Part shown: positions 18,411 through 26,615 of the stretch, piece after piece
Numbering within the stretch: the stretch's first letter is position 1
How the letters are laid out: every line of letters starts with the position of its first letter
From: an uncultured Bacteroidota bacterium
GTDB taxonomy: Bacteria > Bacteroidota > Bacteroidia > Flavobacteriales > Flavobacteriaceae
Direction: 5' to 3'
Assembly (NCBI GenBank): GCA_902626585.1
Contig: CACOGA010000007.1
Coordinates: forward strand, 1 to 64,000
DNA: 64,000 nt
Position numbers and translations under genes: made by a program
The notes under the pieces: model-generated
Databases searched by the model: none
What the model was told of the DNA's origin: nothing
What the model saw: only the letters and a program-made list of their open reading frames with translations

Positions 18411-18470
18411 ACTATAAATTTACAAATCTTTGGTAATGAAAGATTTAATATCTTTATTCAAAATAAAATT

Positions 18471-18929
18471 ATGTATTCAATTTCTTTTGATAACGATTTA
18501 ATAAAGGAAGTTAAGTTAATGGACATTGACTTACTTAATCCTCACGAAAAAATTATCGAAAGGAGGAAGACATCTCTTGCAAAATTTATAAAATCATATG
18601 AGAGCTACTACATTATATCATCTATAGTCTGTTGTCATGAGACTTTATTGATTATAGATGGACATCATAGATATTTTGCATTAAAAGAGCTTGGGTTTAA
18701 TAAAGTTCCTGTAACCTTGATTGATTACAAGAGTAATTCTATAAGGACTGGTTCAAAAAGCCCTTTAGATAAGCAGTTTATAGTTGAGGTTGGAAAAAGT
18801 TCAAAACTACTTGAACCTAAAAGTACAGAGCATGCTGTATTTTGTAATAGCTCAAAGTCGTGGGAGCCAATAATTTTATTATCCTCAATGTTTAAAATTG
18901 ATACTAAAGAAATAACAAAAATAAAATGA
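18471..18929 (+). CDS. ParB/SerK-like domain protein
   Basis: This 152-aa soluble protein contains IDGHHRYFALKELGFNKVPV (about residues 63-82), the motif of the ParB/sulfiredoxin-like fold that in SerK and SbnI proteins forms an ATP/ADP-dependent serine kinase site. The N-terminal LLNPHEKIIERR fits the same fold. It lacks the HTH and dimerisation parts of chromosome-partitioning ParB. Function is therefore uncertain: a small-molecule kinase, a nucleotide-binding regulator, or something else. The stop overlaps the next start by 4 nt (ATGA), coupling it to the YbjQ gene. Confidence 0.55.
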   Translation: MYSISFDNDLIKEVKLMDIDLLNPHEKIIERRKTSLAKFIKSYESYYIISSIVCCHETLLIIDGHHRYFALKELGFNKVPVTLIDYKSNSIRTGSKSPLDKQFIVEVGKSSKLLEPKSTEHAVFCNSSKSWEPIILLSSMFKIDTKEITKIK

Positions 18930-19243
18930 TATTATCAACTACCGAATTCATTCCAAATAAAGAAATAGATAAAATTTTAGGAATTGCCAGAGGATCAACG
19001 GTTAGATCTAGAAATGCTGCAAGAGATTTAGTGGCACAACTAAAAAATATTATCGGGGGTGAAATTGAAGAATACACAAAATTACAAGCCTATGCCAGAG
19101 AACAGGCTTTAGATAGATTAGTTAGTGATGCTGAAAAACTAGGTGCCGACGCAGTATTGAACATTCGTTTTACAACATCAGTAATAGCGCAGGGGACCTC
19201 TGAAATTCTTGCATATGGTACTGCCGTTTCATTAAAAGGATAG
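18926..19243 (+). CDS. YbjQ/UPF0145 family protein
   Basis: The 105-aa product shows the family features ILSTTEFIPNKEIDKILGIARG, the central helix region RNAARDLVAQLKNIIGGEIEEY and GADAVLNIRFTTS ... SEILAYGTAV. YbjQ-like proteins form pentamers in solved structures; a heavy-metal-binding role has been suggested but not established. It overlaps the SerK-like gene by ATGA and is followed after 2 nt by a tiny membrane ORF. Confidence 0.88.
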   Translation: MILSTTEFIPNKEIDKILGIARGSTVRSRNAARDLVAQLKNIIGGEIEEYTKLQAYAREQALDRLVSDAEKLGADAVLNIRFTTSVIAQGTSEILAYGTAVSLKG

Positions 19244-19245
19244 AT

Positions 19246-19353
19246 ATGTTGACTTTTATAATTGGTACAGGCATAATAATTGTATTTATTTGGTTAATCG
19301 TTAATCGCGTAAACCAAAACGATAAAGAAAAATTTGATAAACGTAAAAATTAA
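19246..19353 (+). CDS. 35-aa single-helix membrane peptide (not in ORF track)
   Basis: An ATG 2 nt after the YbjQ stop opens a 36-codon frame: one strongly hydrophobic helix (MLTFIIGTGIIIVFIWLIV) followed by a charged tail ending FDKRKN. It ends 3 nt before the zinc-ribbon gene. Tight packing between two real genes and a clean single-pass topology with positive tail argue that it is translated. No family is recognised. Confidence 0.5.
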   Translation: MLTFIIGTGIIIVFIWLIVNRVNQNDKEKFDKRKN

Positions 19354-19356
19354 TAT

Positions 19357-19548
19357 ATGCAAACTTACAAATGTAATAAGTGTGGTATGGCAGTTAATGC
19401 TAGTTGCGCCTCTTGTGATGAACCCTTGAGAAATGATTATTTGACAATTGATGACGGAACCAAGGTTCAGATTTCAATTTGCCCATCCTGTGAGGGGAAG
19501 ATTAAATCACCCCAATGCTGTGGTGAAGACATGCTATGTGAATTTTAA
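19357..19548 (+). CDS. small Cys-rich zinc-ribbon-like protein
   Basis: The 63-aa protein has CNKC (residues 6-9), CASC (17-20), CPSC (42-45) and a CCGEDMLC tail, so two treble-clef or ribbon-type zinc sites are likely. Conserved YLTIDDGTKVQISIC lies between. Such small ribbons can be nucleic-acid or protein adaptors. It ends a packed four-gene run beginning with the SerK-like gene; the secreted haloperoxidase fusion starts 20 nt later. Confidence 0.65.
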   Translation: MQTYKCNKCGMAVNASCASCDEPLRNDYLTIDDGTKVQISICPSCEGKIKSPQCCGEDMLCEF

Positions 19549-19568
19549 GGAAATTTAATTATACTCTG

Positions 19569-22500
19569 TTGAAATATAAATTCCTTTATATATTTTTTAT
19601 ATCTCAAATTTTATATTCGCAACAATTCAGAAATGTTACAGATGTTTCAGATCTGATTGGTGTTGTGGGTAGTAATGGTGTTGCTGTTGCCGACTATGAC
19701 CAAGACGGGGACCTCGATATTTTTATTGTCTCAGCACAATCAGAAGAAGGTGAAGAAAATTGGAGTCGTTTACTTCAAAACACCAATAATGGCAATTTTA
19801 TTGATGTTACTGAAAATTCTGGAATAAATCAAAATTTAGATCACGATATTAATTTGTTGAATTACAATCAAGATGGAAGTTTTAGTTTTGATACTATTGA
19901 GCATGGTGATAGGTTGGCGGCATCTTGGGGCGATTTCAATAATGATGGTTATCCTGACTTATTCTTAGGGAATGCAGTACAAAGCGAATTGTACAAAAAC
20001 AATGGAAATGGAACGTTTTCGAATATTACAGAATCTGCTGGTTTTGAAACATACTGTGAAAAATGTTATATCACAGGAGTTTTGTGGTTAGATTATGATC
20101 TAGATGGTTATTTAGATATTTTCCTTTCAGATTATAATCAAATTTCCGACAGTAAATTATATAAAAATTTAGGAGATGAAACCTTTGAGCAAATTGATTT
20201 AAGTAACCTTACAGAAAATTCAAATAGTTTTTCTGCTCTTCCGATATATGCAAATGATGACATGTATCCAGATATATATATTGCAAATGATTTTGATCAG
20301 TTTAATCAGCTATTGATAAATCAAGATGGTGAGGGGTTCATAGATATGGCTGTAGATTATGGTGTTGAAGACCCTTTTGATGGAATGGGTCTGACAACAT
20401 GTGATTTTAACAATGACTTAAGTTTAGATTTTTTTGTCACTAATATCAAAGAAAATAGCTTATATACAAAAGACAATTCAGACGGGTCTTTTGCCTATAC
20501 AAATTATTCTGAAGAAGCAAACATTTATGATACAGATTGGGCTTGGGGTGTAACTTTTTCAGATTTTAATCATGATGGTTTCGAAGATTTTTATGTTGCA
20601 AATGGATTTTTTAATCCTGAAGCTGACAGGTTTTTCATAAATGATTCAGGAAATAACTTTACATATGCAGATTTTTCGGGAAATCCTCCCATTATTTCAA
20701 AAAGTAGATCAGTTACTTCATTTGATTATGATAATGATGGTGATTTAGATTTACTTGTCACAGATTTTAATTTTAATGTTAATTTATGGGAAAATAAGTC
20801 CGTCGATACTTATTATTCAGAAAGTATTATGGGCTCATGGGTTAAAATATTTTTGGAAGGTACAATCTCAAATAGAGATGGGCTGGGATCTACTATAGAA
20901 ATAAGTTTTGACGATGGTAGCAGTCAAATTAGACAATATAACGGTTCAGGGTATCAAAACCAGTCAATACAATCCATTCATTTTGGGGGTTCGGTAAATA
21001 ATAATATTTCTAGTATTACGGTAAATTGGCCAAGTAGTGGTCAAGAGACATTTTACAATTTAAATACAAATTCAACATACAAGATAGTTGAAGGTCAAGG
21101 AATTCAAACAATTAATAATAATACTGCGGTTAAAATTGAAGGTTGTACAGACATAAATTCTTGCAGCTACGACCCTGACGCAACACTTGATGATAATTCA
21201 TGTGAGTATATAGAAGCTCAATCAATAAATGGGGAATCTGTAGTTCAGCCATTGGAAACACATACTTATCAGTATATTGATGATTCCATCATCGCTTATG
21301 ACTGGCAGGTTGAAAACGGAACAATAATTTCAGGAGCTGGTACCTCAAGTATTCAAGTAGTTTGGGATATAGCAGAAATTGGTACAGTTAGTATAGTTGC
21401 TACTAATGATGCTTGTTCAACAGATATACTTGAGCATGAAGTTTATATTCAACTACCAATATCTTATGAAGATTATAGTTTTTCAGTAGCCAGACTTTGG
21501 AATGAGGTCTTATTATTTTCCATTAGAAATGATTTGGCTAGACCAACAGTACACGCTAGAAATTTATTTCACATTAGTGCAGCGATGTATGATGCATGGG
21601 CAATTGTAAACGAAGAGGGTTCCCCTTATTTAATTGGAAATAATGTTAATGGTTTTTACTCAGAGTTTGATATGTTCTCCAATACTGATTTGGATTATAT
21701 AAATGAGATAAATTCTATTAGTTACGCTGCTTACCGATTGATATTGCACAGATTTAATAATTCACCAGGATATGAAAGAATAATATTTAAAGCGAAACAA
21801 CTAATGAGTATGCTGGGATTAGAAGTAACTTATATTGAATCTGATAGTTATGGTGAAAATTCGGCAGATTTAGGAAATTATATCGCTGAAAAATATATTG
21901 AGTATGGACTAATTGATGGTTCAAACGAGCAATTTGATTATGAAAACCAGTTTTATGAACCTGTTAACGCACCGCTTGCACCGATTTTTGCGGGAAATTC
22001 ATCGATATCAAATCCAAATAGATGGCAGCCATTATCTTTAGATATATTTGTTGATCAAAGCGGAAATATTTTATCTGAAACCACTCCAGAATTTTTGGGT
22101 GCAGAGTGGGGAAGTGTTTGGCCATTTGGATTAAATGATGAAGATTTATCTGAATTTCAAAGGAATGGAAATACTTACAAAGTATATCATGATCCTGGAG
22201 CTCCACCTTTAATTGATGATAATGATGAAACAAATGAATTATTCATTGAATCATTTTCAATGGTTTCGGTTTGGGGGTCACATCTCTCACCTGAAGATGA
22301 TACTGTTTGGGATATTTCTCCTAATTCTATAGGAAATGTCGATGACGATACTTACCCTACAGATTTTTCTGATTTCACTAATTTTTATAATTATTTCAAT
22401 GGAGGAGATACAAGTCAAGGATATTCAGTAAATCCGGTGACAAATGAAACATATGAAGTTCAAAATGTAAAAAGAGGAGACTACACACGGGTATTGGCGG

Positions 22501-23579
22501 AGTATTGGGCTGATGGACCTGATTCTGAAACACCTCCTGGTCATTGGTTTGTATTATTAAATTCAGTAAGTGATAACCCCCAATTAGAGAAGAAATTCCA
22601 GGGTCAAGGAGATGAATTATCTGATCTTGAATGGGATGTAAAATCATATTTTATTTTAGGTGGAGTTATGCATGATGTTGCAATCTCTGTTTGGGGTATT
22701 AAAGGATGGTACGATTATATCAGACCTATTTCTGCGATTAGATATTTCTCTGAACAGGGACAAAGGACTGACCCAACATTTGACAATTATAATGAGAATG
22801 GTTTCGAATTAATTGAAGGCTTAATTGAAATAGTACAAGCAGATGATCCCCTCGCTGGAGATAATAATGAAAATGTTGGAAAAATAAAAGTTTACACATG
22901 GAGAGGACATACTTATGTGCAAAATACTGAATCAGATTTTGCTGGGGTTGGTTGGATTTTGGCTGATAATTGGTGGCCATATCAAAGACCCACTTTTGTT
23001 ACACCAAATTTTGCTGGTTATGTTTCTGGTCATTCAACATATTCAAGAGCGGCAGCCGAAATGTTAGAGAATTTTACAGGTTCTCCTTATTTTCCAGGAG
23101 GACTTGAAACACATAAGGCAAAACAAAATGAATTTTTGGTTTTTGAAGATGGGCCCAGTCAAGATATTGAATTACAGTGGGTGTCATATAAAGATGCTGC
23201 AGATCAGTGCAGTCTTTCCAGAATTTGGGGTGGTATTCATCCCTATATTGATGATATTCCTGGAAGACTTATAGGTCAAATCATCGGAAATGAAAGTTTT
23301 GATTTTGGTGCTGAGTATTTTGAAAATAATTTATCAAACTCGGAAATCCCACTCTTAGATTTAAAGCTTGTTTCAAACCCAATTTCTAGTTCAGATAATA
23401 TCAAAGTTTTGAATACGACTGGATTTGAAACATTTGTTCTCTATACTATCACTGGGCAAGTAGTTCCTATTTCAACCGTTCATCAAAACAGATTTACAGA
23501 AATATTGGTAAAAAATTTAAGTAGTGGAATCTATCTTCTAAAGACTAATGAAATTACTTTCAAGGTTGTGGTCAGATAA
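19569..23579 (+). CDS. secreted FG-GAP/UnbV - vanadium haloperoxidase-like fusion with T9SS sorting domain
   Basis: The 1336-aa protein has a signal peptide (start TTG; no closer ATG would keep it). Next come about six Ca-binding FG-GAP repeats such as DYDQDGDLDIFI and DFNNDGYPDLFLGN (residues 30-420), an ASPIC/UnbV segment (about 425-510), a Cys segment GCTDINSCSYDPDATLDDNS, a PKD-like stretch, and a vanadium-haloperoxidase/PAP2-type domain (about 630-1245). The catalytic set is complete: KGWYDYIRP (K-x6-RP), VSGHST (SGH) and SRIWGGIHPYID (SR-x5-H-x3-D). A C-terminal T9SS sorting domain ends it. It is probably a surface or secreted peroxidase or phosphatase; halide use is untested. Confidence 0.83.
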   Translation: MKYKFLYIFFISQILYSQQFRNVTDVSDLIGVVGSNGVAVADYDQDGDLDIFIVSAQSEEGEENWSRLLQNTNNGNFIDVTENSGINQNLDHDINLLNYNQDGSFSFDTIEHGDRLAASWGDFNNDGYPDLFLGNAVQSELYKNNGNGTFSNITESAGFETYCEKCYITGVLWLDYDLDGYLDIFLSDYNQISDSKLYKNLGDETFEQIDLSNLTENSNSFSALPIYANDDMYPDIYIANDFDQFNQLLINQDGEGFIDMAVDYGVEDPFDGMGLTTCDFNNDLSLDFFVTNIKENSLYTKDNSDGSFAYTNYSEEANIYDTDWAWGVTFSDFNHDGFEDFYVANGFFNPEADRFFINDSGNNFTYADFSGNPPIISKSRSVTSFDYDNDGDLDLLVTDFNFNVNLWENKSVDTYYSESIMGSWVKIFLEGTISNRDGLGSTIEISFDDGSSQIRQYNGSGYQNQSIQSIHFGGSVNNNISSITVNWPSSGQETFYNLNTNSTYKIVEGQGIQTINNNTAVKIEGCTDINSCSYDPDATLDDNSCEYIEAQSINGESVVQPLETHTYQYIDDSIIAYDWQVENGTIISGAGTSSIQVVWDIAEIGTVSIVATNDACSTDILEHEVYIQLPISYEDYSFSVARLWNEVLLFSIRNDLARPTVHARNLFHISAAMYDAWAIVNEEGSPYLIGNNVNGFYSEFDMFSNTDLDYINEINSISYAAYRLILHRFNNSPGYERIIFKAKQLMSMLGLEVTYIESDSYGENSADLGNYIAEKYIEYGLIDGSNEQFDYENQFYEPVNAPLAPIFAGNSSISNPNRWQPLSLDIFVDQSGNILSETTPEFLGAEWGSVWPFGLNDEDLSEFQRNGNTYKVYHDPGAPPLIDDNDETNELFIESFSMVSVWGSHLSPEDDTVWDISPNSIGNVDDDTYPTDFSDFTNFYNYFNGGDTSQGYSVNPVTNETYEVQNVKRGDYTRVLAEYWADGPDSETPPGHWFVLLNSVSDNPQLEKKFQGQGDELSDLEWDVKSYFILGGVMHDVAISVWGIKGWYDYIRPISAIRYFSEQGQRTDPTFDNYNENGFELIEGLIEIVQADDPLAGDNNENVGKIKVYTWRGHTYVQNTESDFAGVGWILADNWWPYQRPTFVTPNFAGYVSGHSTYSRAAAEMLENFTGSPYFPGGLETHKAKQNEFLVFEDGPSQDIELQWVSYKDAADQCSLSRIWGGIHPYIDDIPGRLIGQIIGNESFDFGAEYFENNLSNSEIPLLDLKLVSNPISSSDNIKVLNTTGFETFVLYTITGQVVPISTVHQNRFTEILVKNLSSGIYLLKTNEITFKVVVR

Positions 23580-23599
23580 TTTTTTGTTTATTAAATTTG
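23566..23599 (+). promoter_or_regulatory. tRNA-Arg promoter (TTG-N23-TAAATTTG)
   Basis: An exact -7 box TAAATTTG (23592-23599) ends 11 nt before the tRNA 5' end. A TTG at 23566-23568, inside the end of the upstream gene, is a possible but widely spaced (23 nt) -33 element. Confidence 0.5.
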
Positions 23600-23610
23600 C
23601 CCTGCTTAAA

Positions 23611-23684
23611 GGCCTCGTAGCATAACTGAATAGTGCATCTGATTACGGCTCAGAAGGTTGGGGGTTTGAATCCCTCCGAGGTCA
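23611..23684 (+). tRNA. tRNA-Arg (anticodon ACG)
   Basis: A full 74-nt cloverleaf is present. The acceptor stem is GGCCTCG/CGAGGTC with one G-U pair and discriminator A. The D arm is GCAT...GTGC, the anticodon arm TCTGATTACGGCTCAGA with ACG, and the T arm has loop TTTGAAT (C56 replaced by T). Encoded CA follows. The wobble A is expected to be edited to inosine to read CGU/CGC/CGA. Confidence 0.93.
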
Positions 23685-23694
23685 CATATATTAA

Positions 23695-23722
23695 GGCTCA
23701 CTATTATTAGTGGGTCTTTTTT
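23695..23722 (+). terminator. intrinsic terminator after tRNA-Arg
   Basis: GGCTCACTA and TAGTGGGTC pair around a TTAT loop (two G-U pairs) and are followed by TTTTTT. It lies 10 nt after the tRNA and ends its transcript before the convergent YqhA-like gene. Confidence 0.75.
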
Positions 23723-23762
23723 ATATTAACATTTATTTGATATAGATATGTGAGGGTTAAAT

Positions 23763-24257
23763 CTATTTTCTGTTTATTAAATAGTAACCTAAACAAATTG
23801 ATAAAATTGCTAATCCAAAATACAACAAATCAGTTGGGGAAGAAAAATTCTCAGAAAACATCAAAACTTTCTCGAAAAATTTAACAATTAGAACTATGAT
23901 TATGACCTTTATTATTTTGTTTTTAAGTTGATCTAAATCTCTGATTTTTAGAGTTGATTCGCTAAATTTGGCATTAGCAAAATCAATTTCACTCACAAAA
24001 AGCTCATAAATTCCGAAACCAAAAATCAGTAAAACAATTCCAATTAAAAATAAGTCAATTGCAGAGATTAATTTAAACAGCAAATCGTTATTACTAGAAA
24101 TTGAATCATCAAATAATGGGTTATAAAAAATTACTGCTTCGATAATATTCCAACTTCCTAAAACAATTAATGTGAATGAGGATATAATGGATAAAATAAC
24201 TGCCAATAATGTTATATACCTGACATTCCATAAAAGTTTTTCAAGTTTCTTACTCAT
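23763..24257 (-). CDS. YqhA/UPF0114-type membrane protein
   Basis: The 164-aa protein has four hydrophobic helices (about 14-36, 62-88, 113-131 and 143-160) and the motifs LLWNVRYITLL near the start and FGIYELFVSEID in the middle, characteristic of the UPF0114/YqhA family of inner-membrane proteins. Function is not established. It lies downstream of an unrelated hypothetical gene on the same strand with a 55-nt gap. Confidence 0.8.
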   Translation of the reverse strand: MSKKLEKLLWNVRYITLLAVILSIISSFTLIVLGSWNIIEAVIFYNPLFDDSISSNNDLLFKLISAIDLFLIGIVLLIFGFGIYELFVSEIDFANAKFSESTLKIRDLDQLKNKIIKVIIIVLIVKFFEKVLMFSENFSSPTDLLYFGLAILSICLGYYLINRK

Positions 24258-24312
24258 GTTTAAATTTAATATTTTTTTTTATTAAATACCTATTAAATGT
24301 TTCTTGTATTGA

Positions 24313-25020
24313 TTAGAAAGAATCGTATTTACTGTTCCATATACTTTCATTGAAATTTCTTCTCGTTAAGAAGAACATGTAAAAGAAAATAAAGATAAAT
24401 CCCTTTACAAGGAATAAGAATAAAATGAAAACCTCAGAAAATGTTAGGCTAGGCATTACAAGTTTACCCAACAATGCAAAAACAACACTGACCAGTACGG
24501 AAAATATTGTGAGGTTATCTATATTTTTAAATGGAAGAACTAATAATTTTCTAAGTGTGTTAAATTCTTCACCCCATTTGTGAATTAAATAATAATAGTT
24601 ATTTCCTATCGGAACGAATAGTATTGGGTCATCAGGACTCTTAATTTTGAATAGCTTTGAAGGTGCCATTATCATAAAATTACTTAAAGTTGTATCGTGT
24701 TTTTTTTCTAATTTTTTGATTATACTGGTAATATTTTTTGGATATTCACCTTTAAATAAATTAGAATCTAAAAATCTAAGTCTATATCTCACACATATTT
24801 TTTTTATCGTGTCTTGGTGAAATATATTTTTTGATTCCATTTTGTCAAATTTTAGGTCATTGTATTTATTATTGTTTCTTTTATTGAGAGACTTAATTAT
24901 CTGATCTTTTTTGCTATCTTCTCTAGACCATATATTCTTTATGAGTGTATTAAGTTCATCAGAACTTATCGTTTTCTCTCTTTCCCTTATTAATTCGTCA
25001 AATAGATTTACTTTCTTCAT
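24313..25020 (-). CDS. hypothetical protein with two C-terminal membrane helices
   Basis: I do not recognise this 235-aa protein. The first 165 residues are polar and Lys/Asn-rich, with a moderately hydrophobic stretch SNFMIMAPSKLFKIKSPDDP and VPIGNNYYYLIHKWG. Two adjacent transmembrane helices follow (about 173-192 and 196-220), then a short charged tail. The topology suggests a large cytoplasmic domain anchored by a C-terminal hairpin. No signal peptide and no catalytic motif are visible. Codon use is like its neighbours. Confidence 0.65.
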   Translation of the reverse strand: MKKVNLFDELIREREKTISSDELNTLIKNIWSREDSKKDQIIKSLNKRNNNKYNDLKFDKMESKNIFHQDTIKKICVRYRLRFLDSNLFKGEYPKNITSIIKKLEKKHDTTLSNFMIMAPSKLFKIKSPDDPILFVPIGNNYYYLIHKWGEEFNTLRKLLVLPFKNIDNLTIFSVLVSVVFALLGKLVMPSLTFSEVFILFLFLVKGFIFIFFYMFFLTRRNFNESIWNSKYDSF

Positions 25021-25073
25021 TGTAATTTTAAATAATTCTTAGCACCAAAATTTATACCAAACATGTATAATTT

Positions 25074-25586
25074 TTATGAAAACCACTTGTGATGTCCAAA
25101 ATAATTTTTTGGTGTTTTTGTTTTAGACCTTAAATAATAATTAATACCTCCAATAACACTTTTTAAATAAGTTTCAAGGGCTGGAATAACGATAAGTTTA
25201 TATGGAATATAACTGATTAATTTTGGAAAATTTCTCAAAAAATAGGGGTAAACAGTAATTTTTAAAAAAAGTGATTCTTTTTTAGAAAAAATTTCCCAAA
25301 CAACATAAGATTGCCCTTTACCTTTCTCACCGATAAATAAACTGTAGCCTTTTAATTCATCCCACGAATGAAAATTTCTTACATAATTTAGCCCGTTTAA
25401 ATAAACTAACTCATCAATTGAATTTTCACCAGGCCATTTAATAGTCGCATTTGATTTACAAAAAGGATGAAATAGCTCAAGATTTGAGGGTGCGGAAATA
25501 AGATTCCAAAGTTGGATTGATGAAGCATGGATTTCCTCTTCATATTCTGCCTTCCATTTTTTTTTAATTTTCTTAAGATCTAACAC
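25074..25586 (-). CDS. SRPBCC (START-like) fold protein
   Basis: The 170-aa product resembles polyketide-cyclase/START-type ligand-binding proteins. The N-terminal YEEEIHASSIQLWNLISAPSNLELFHPFC is the typical strand-helix opening, followed by alternating strands and a C-terminal long helix (LKSVIGGINYYLRS). Ligand unknown, probably hydrophobic. The start is GTG at 25586. Its -7 box is at 25610-25617, in a 37-nt divergent promoter region shared with the DUF4920 gene. Confidence 0.7.
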   Translation of the reverse strand: MLDLKKIKKKWKAEYEEEIHASSIQLWNLISAPSNLELFHPFCKSNATIKWPGENSIDELVYLNGLNYVRNFHSWDELKGYSLFIGEKGKGQSYVVWEIFSKKESLFLKITVYPYFLRNFPKLISYIPYKLIVIPALETYLKSVIGGINYYLRSKTKTPKNYFGHHKWFS

Positions 25587-25596
25587 TAAAAATTGA

Positions 25597-25617
25597 TAAA
25601 TTTGAGACGCAAAAATA
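25597..25617. promoter_or_regulatory. back-to-back -7 boxes for divergent SRPBCC and DUF4920 genes
   Basis: TAAATTTG on the plus strand (25597-25604) lies 19 nt before the DUF4920 ATG. TATTTTTG on the minus strand (25617-25610) lies 23 nt before the SRPBCC GTG. Both are exact TAnnTTTG matches only 5 nt apart, so the two promoters must overlap and may compete. Confidence 0.5.
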
Positions 25618-25623
25618 AATAAA

Positions 25624-26073
25624 ATGAGAATCTATATTTTAACTATTTTTTTTACTTTATTAACAATTTTTTCCTGTAATAACAATGATGTTTATTTTAA
25701 TTATGGAGGGCAAATTGATTTAGCAGATGAATCAATATTTTTTTCTTCCATTGAAGATGATTTAAGTATATCTAAAGTTGAAGGAGAAATTATTGACGTA
25801 TGTCCTAAAAAAGGATGCTGGATGAACGTGAAGGTTGCAGAAGATACATTATTTGTAAAGTTTAAAGATTACGGTTTTTTTGTTCCGACAGATGGTGTTC
25901 AAGGAAAAAAAGTTTATATGTCTGGAGAAATATTCAAAGATACTATTTCAGTTGCTAGACTAAGACATTATGCTGAGGACGCTAAAAAACCAGAGTCTGA
26001 AATCATGTCAATCACTGAGCCAGAATTTATGTTAAATATGATTGCGGACGGAGTTGCAATCAGAGAGAATTAA
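25624..26073 (+). CDS. DUF4920-type lipoprotein
   Basis: The 149-aa product has a lipoprotein signal with lipobox IFSCN. Its core, VEGEIIDVCPKKGCWMNVKV followed by FVKFKDYGFFVPTDGVQGKKV, is the DUF4920 pattern, an OB-like small beta domain with a conserved Cys-x4-CysTrp. Possible roles include metal or redox binding in the periplasm, but none is proven. It converges on the SOUL gene with a 4-nt overlap. Confidence 0.78.
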   Translation: MRIYILTIFFTLLTIFSCNNNDVYFNYGGQIDLADESIFFSSIEDDLSISKVEGEIIDVCPKKGCWMNVKVAEDTLFVKFKDYGFFVPTDGVQGKKVYMSGEIFKDTISVARLRHYAEDAKKPESEIMSITEPEFMLNMIADGVAIREN

Positions 26074-26615
26074 TCGTTATATTCAATTTGAACCATAACT
26101 TCATTTCGTCGATTGAAAACTTTGTAGGGGCTATTATAAGAAACATAAAACAAATCGCCTACCGTTTTTATATTCAAATCAGATAATTTATTTACTAATC
26201 TTTTAGAGTGCTTATTAAATTTTCCTGAGTTAGAGTACCCACCATATCTAATACATGCAAAATATTTAGCCTCAGACTCATAGATTTTTATACTATCATC
26301 GTTTGGTTTAGAAATCGATTCTAAGCTGTAAGAAGATGGCATAACAAATTCCATTGTGTTTGTATTATCATTTTCTTTCATGTATACTGGAGTTGTCATT
26401 TCAATTTTTTCACCCTTAGAATTGTTCCCGCTTATAAATTGAAATAATTTATAAAAGTTTCCATTCGCACTTTTACTTGAGATTACCTTTGCTTTTAGAG
26501 ATGAAGGATAAAATCTAATTTCAAAATCATCTTCAGACATGACAAGTTCATATTTTTGTGTTTCATAAGTGCTAGAATTGAATAGCATAAGTAGTATTAT
26601 TAGTGTGTATTTCAT
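26070..26615 (-). CDS. SOUL-family heme-binding protein (exported)
   Basis: The 181-aa protein has a short hydrophobic export signal (MKYTLIILLMLFNSS) followed by the SOUL domain: YELVMSEDDFEIRFYPSSL, FYKLFQFISGNNSKGEKIEM, MTTPVYM and the C-terminal YNSPYKVFNRRNEVMVQIE. SOUL/HBP proteins bind heme or other tetrapyrroles. Its ATG overlaps the stop of the T9SS subtilase gene (ATGA), so it is the third gene of a coupled operon, which suggests a linked role in heme or porphyrin handling; that link is inference. Confidence 0.82.
   Translation of the reverse strand: MKYTLIILLMLFNSSTYETQKYELVMSEDDFEIRFYPSSLKAKVISSKSANGNFYKLFQFISGNNSKGEKIEMTTPVYMKENDNTNTMEFVMPSSYSLESISKPNDDSIKIYESEAKYFACIRYGGYSNSGKFNKHSKRLVNKLSDLNIKTVGDLFYVSYNSPYKVFNRRNEVMVQIEYND

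Noticed and set aside
21964-22980. ORFs 21964..22233, 22396..22647 and 22738..22980 (-)
   Set aside because: They are antisense to the haloperoxidase fusion and show His/Gln/Leu-rich shadow composition, with no family features.
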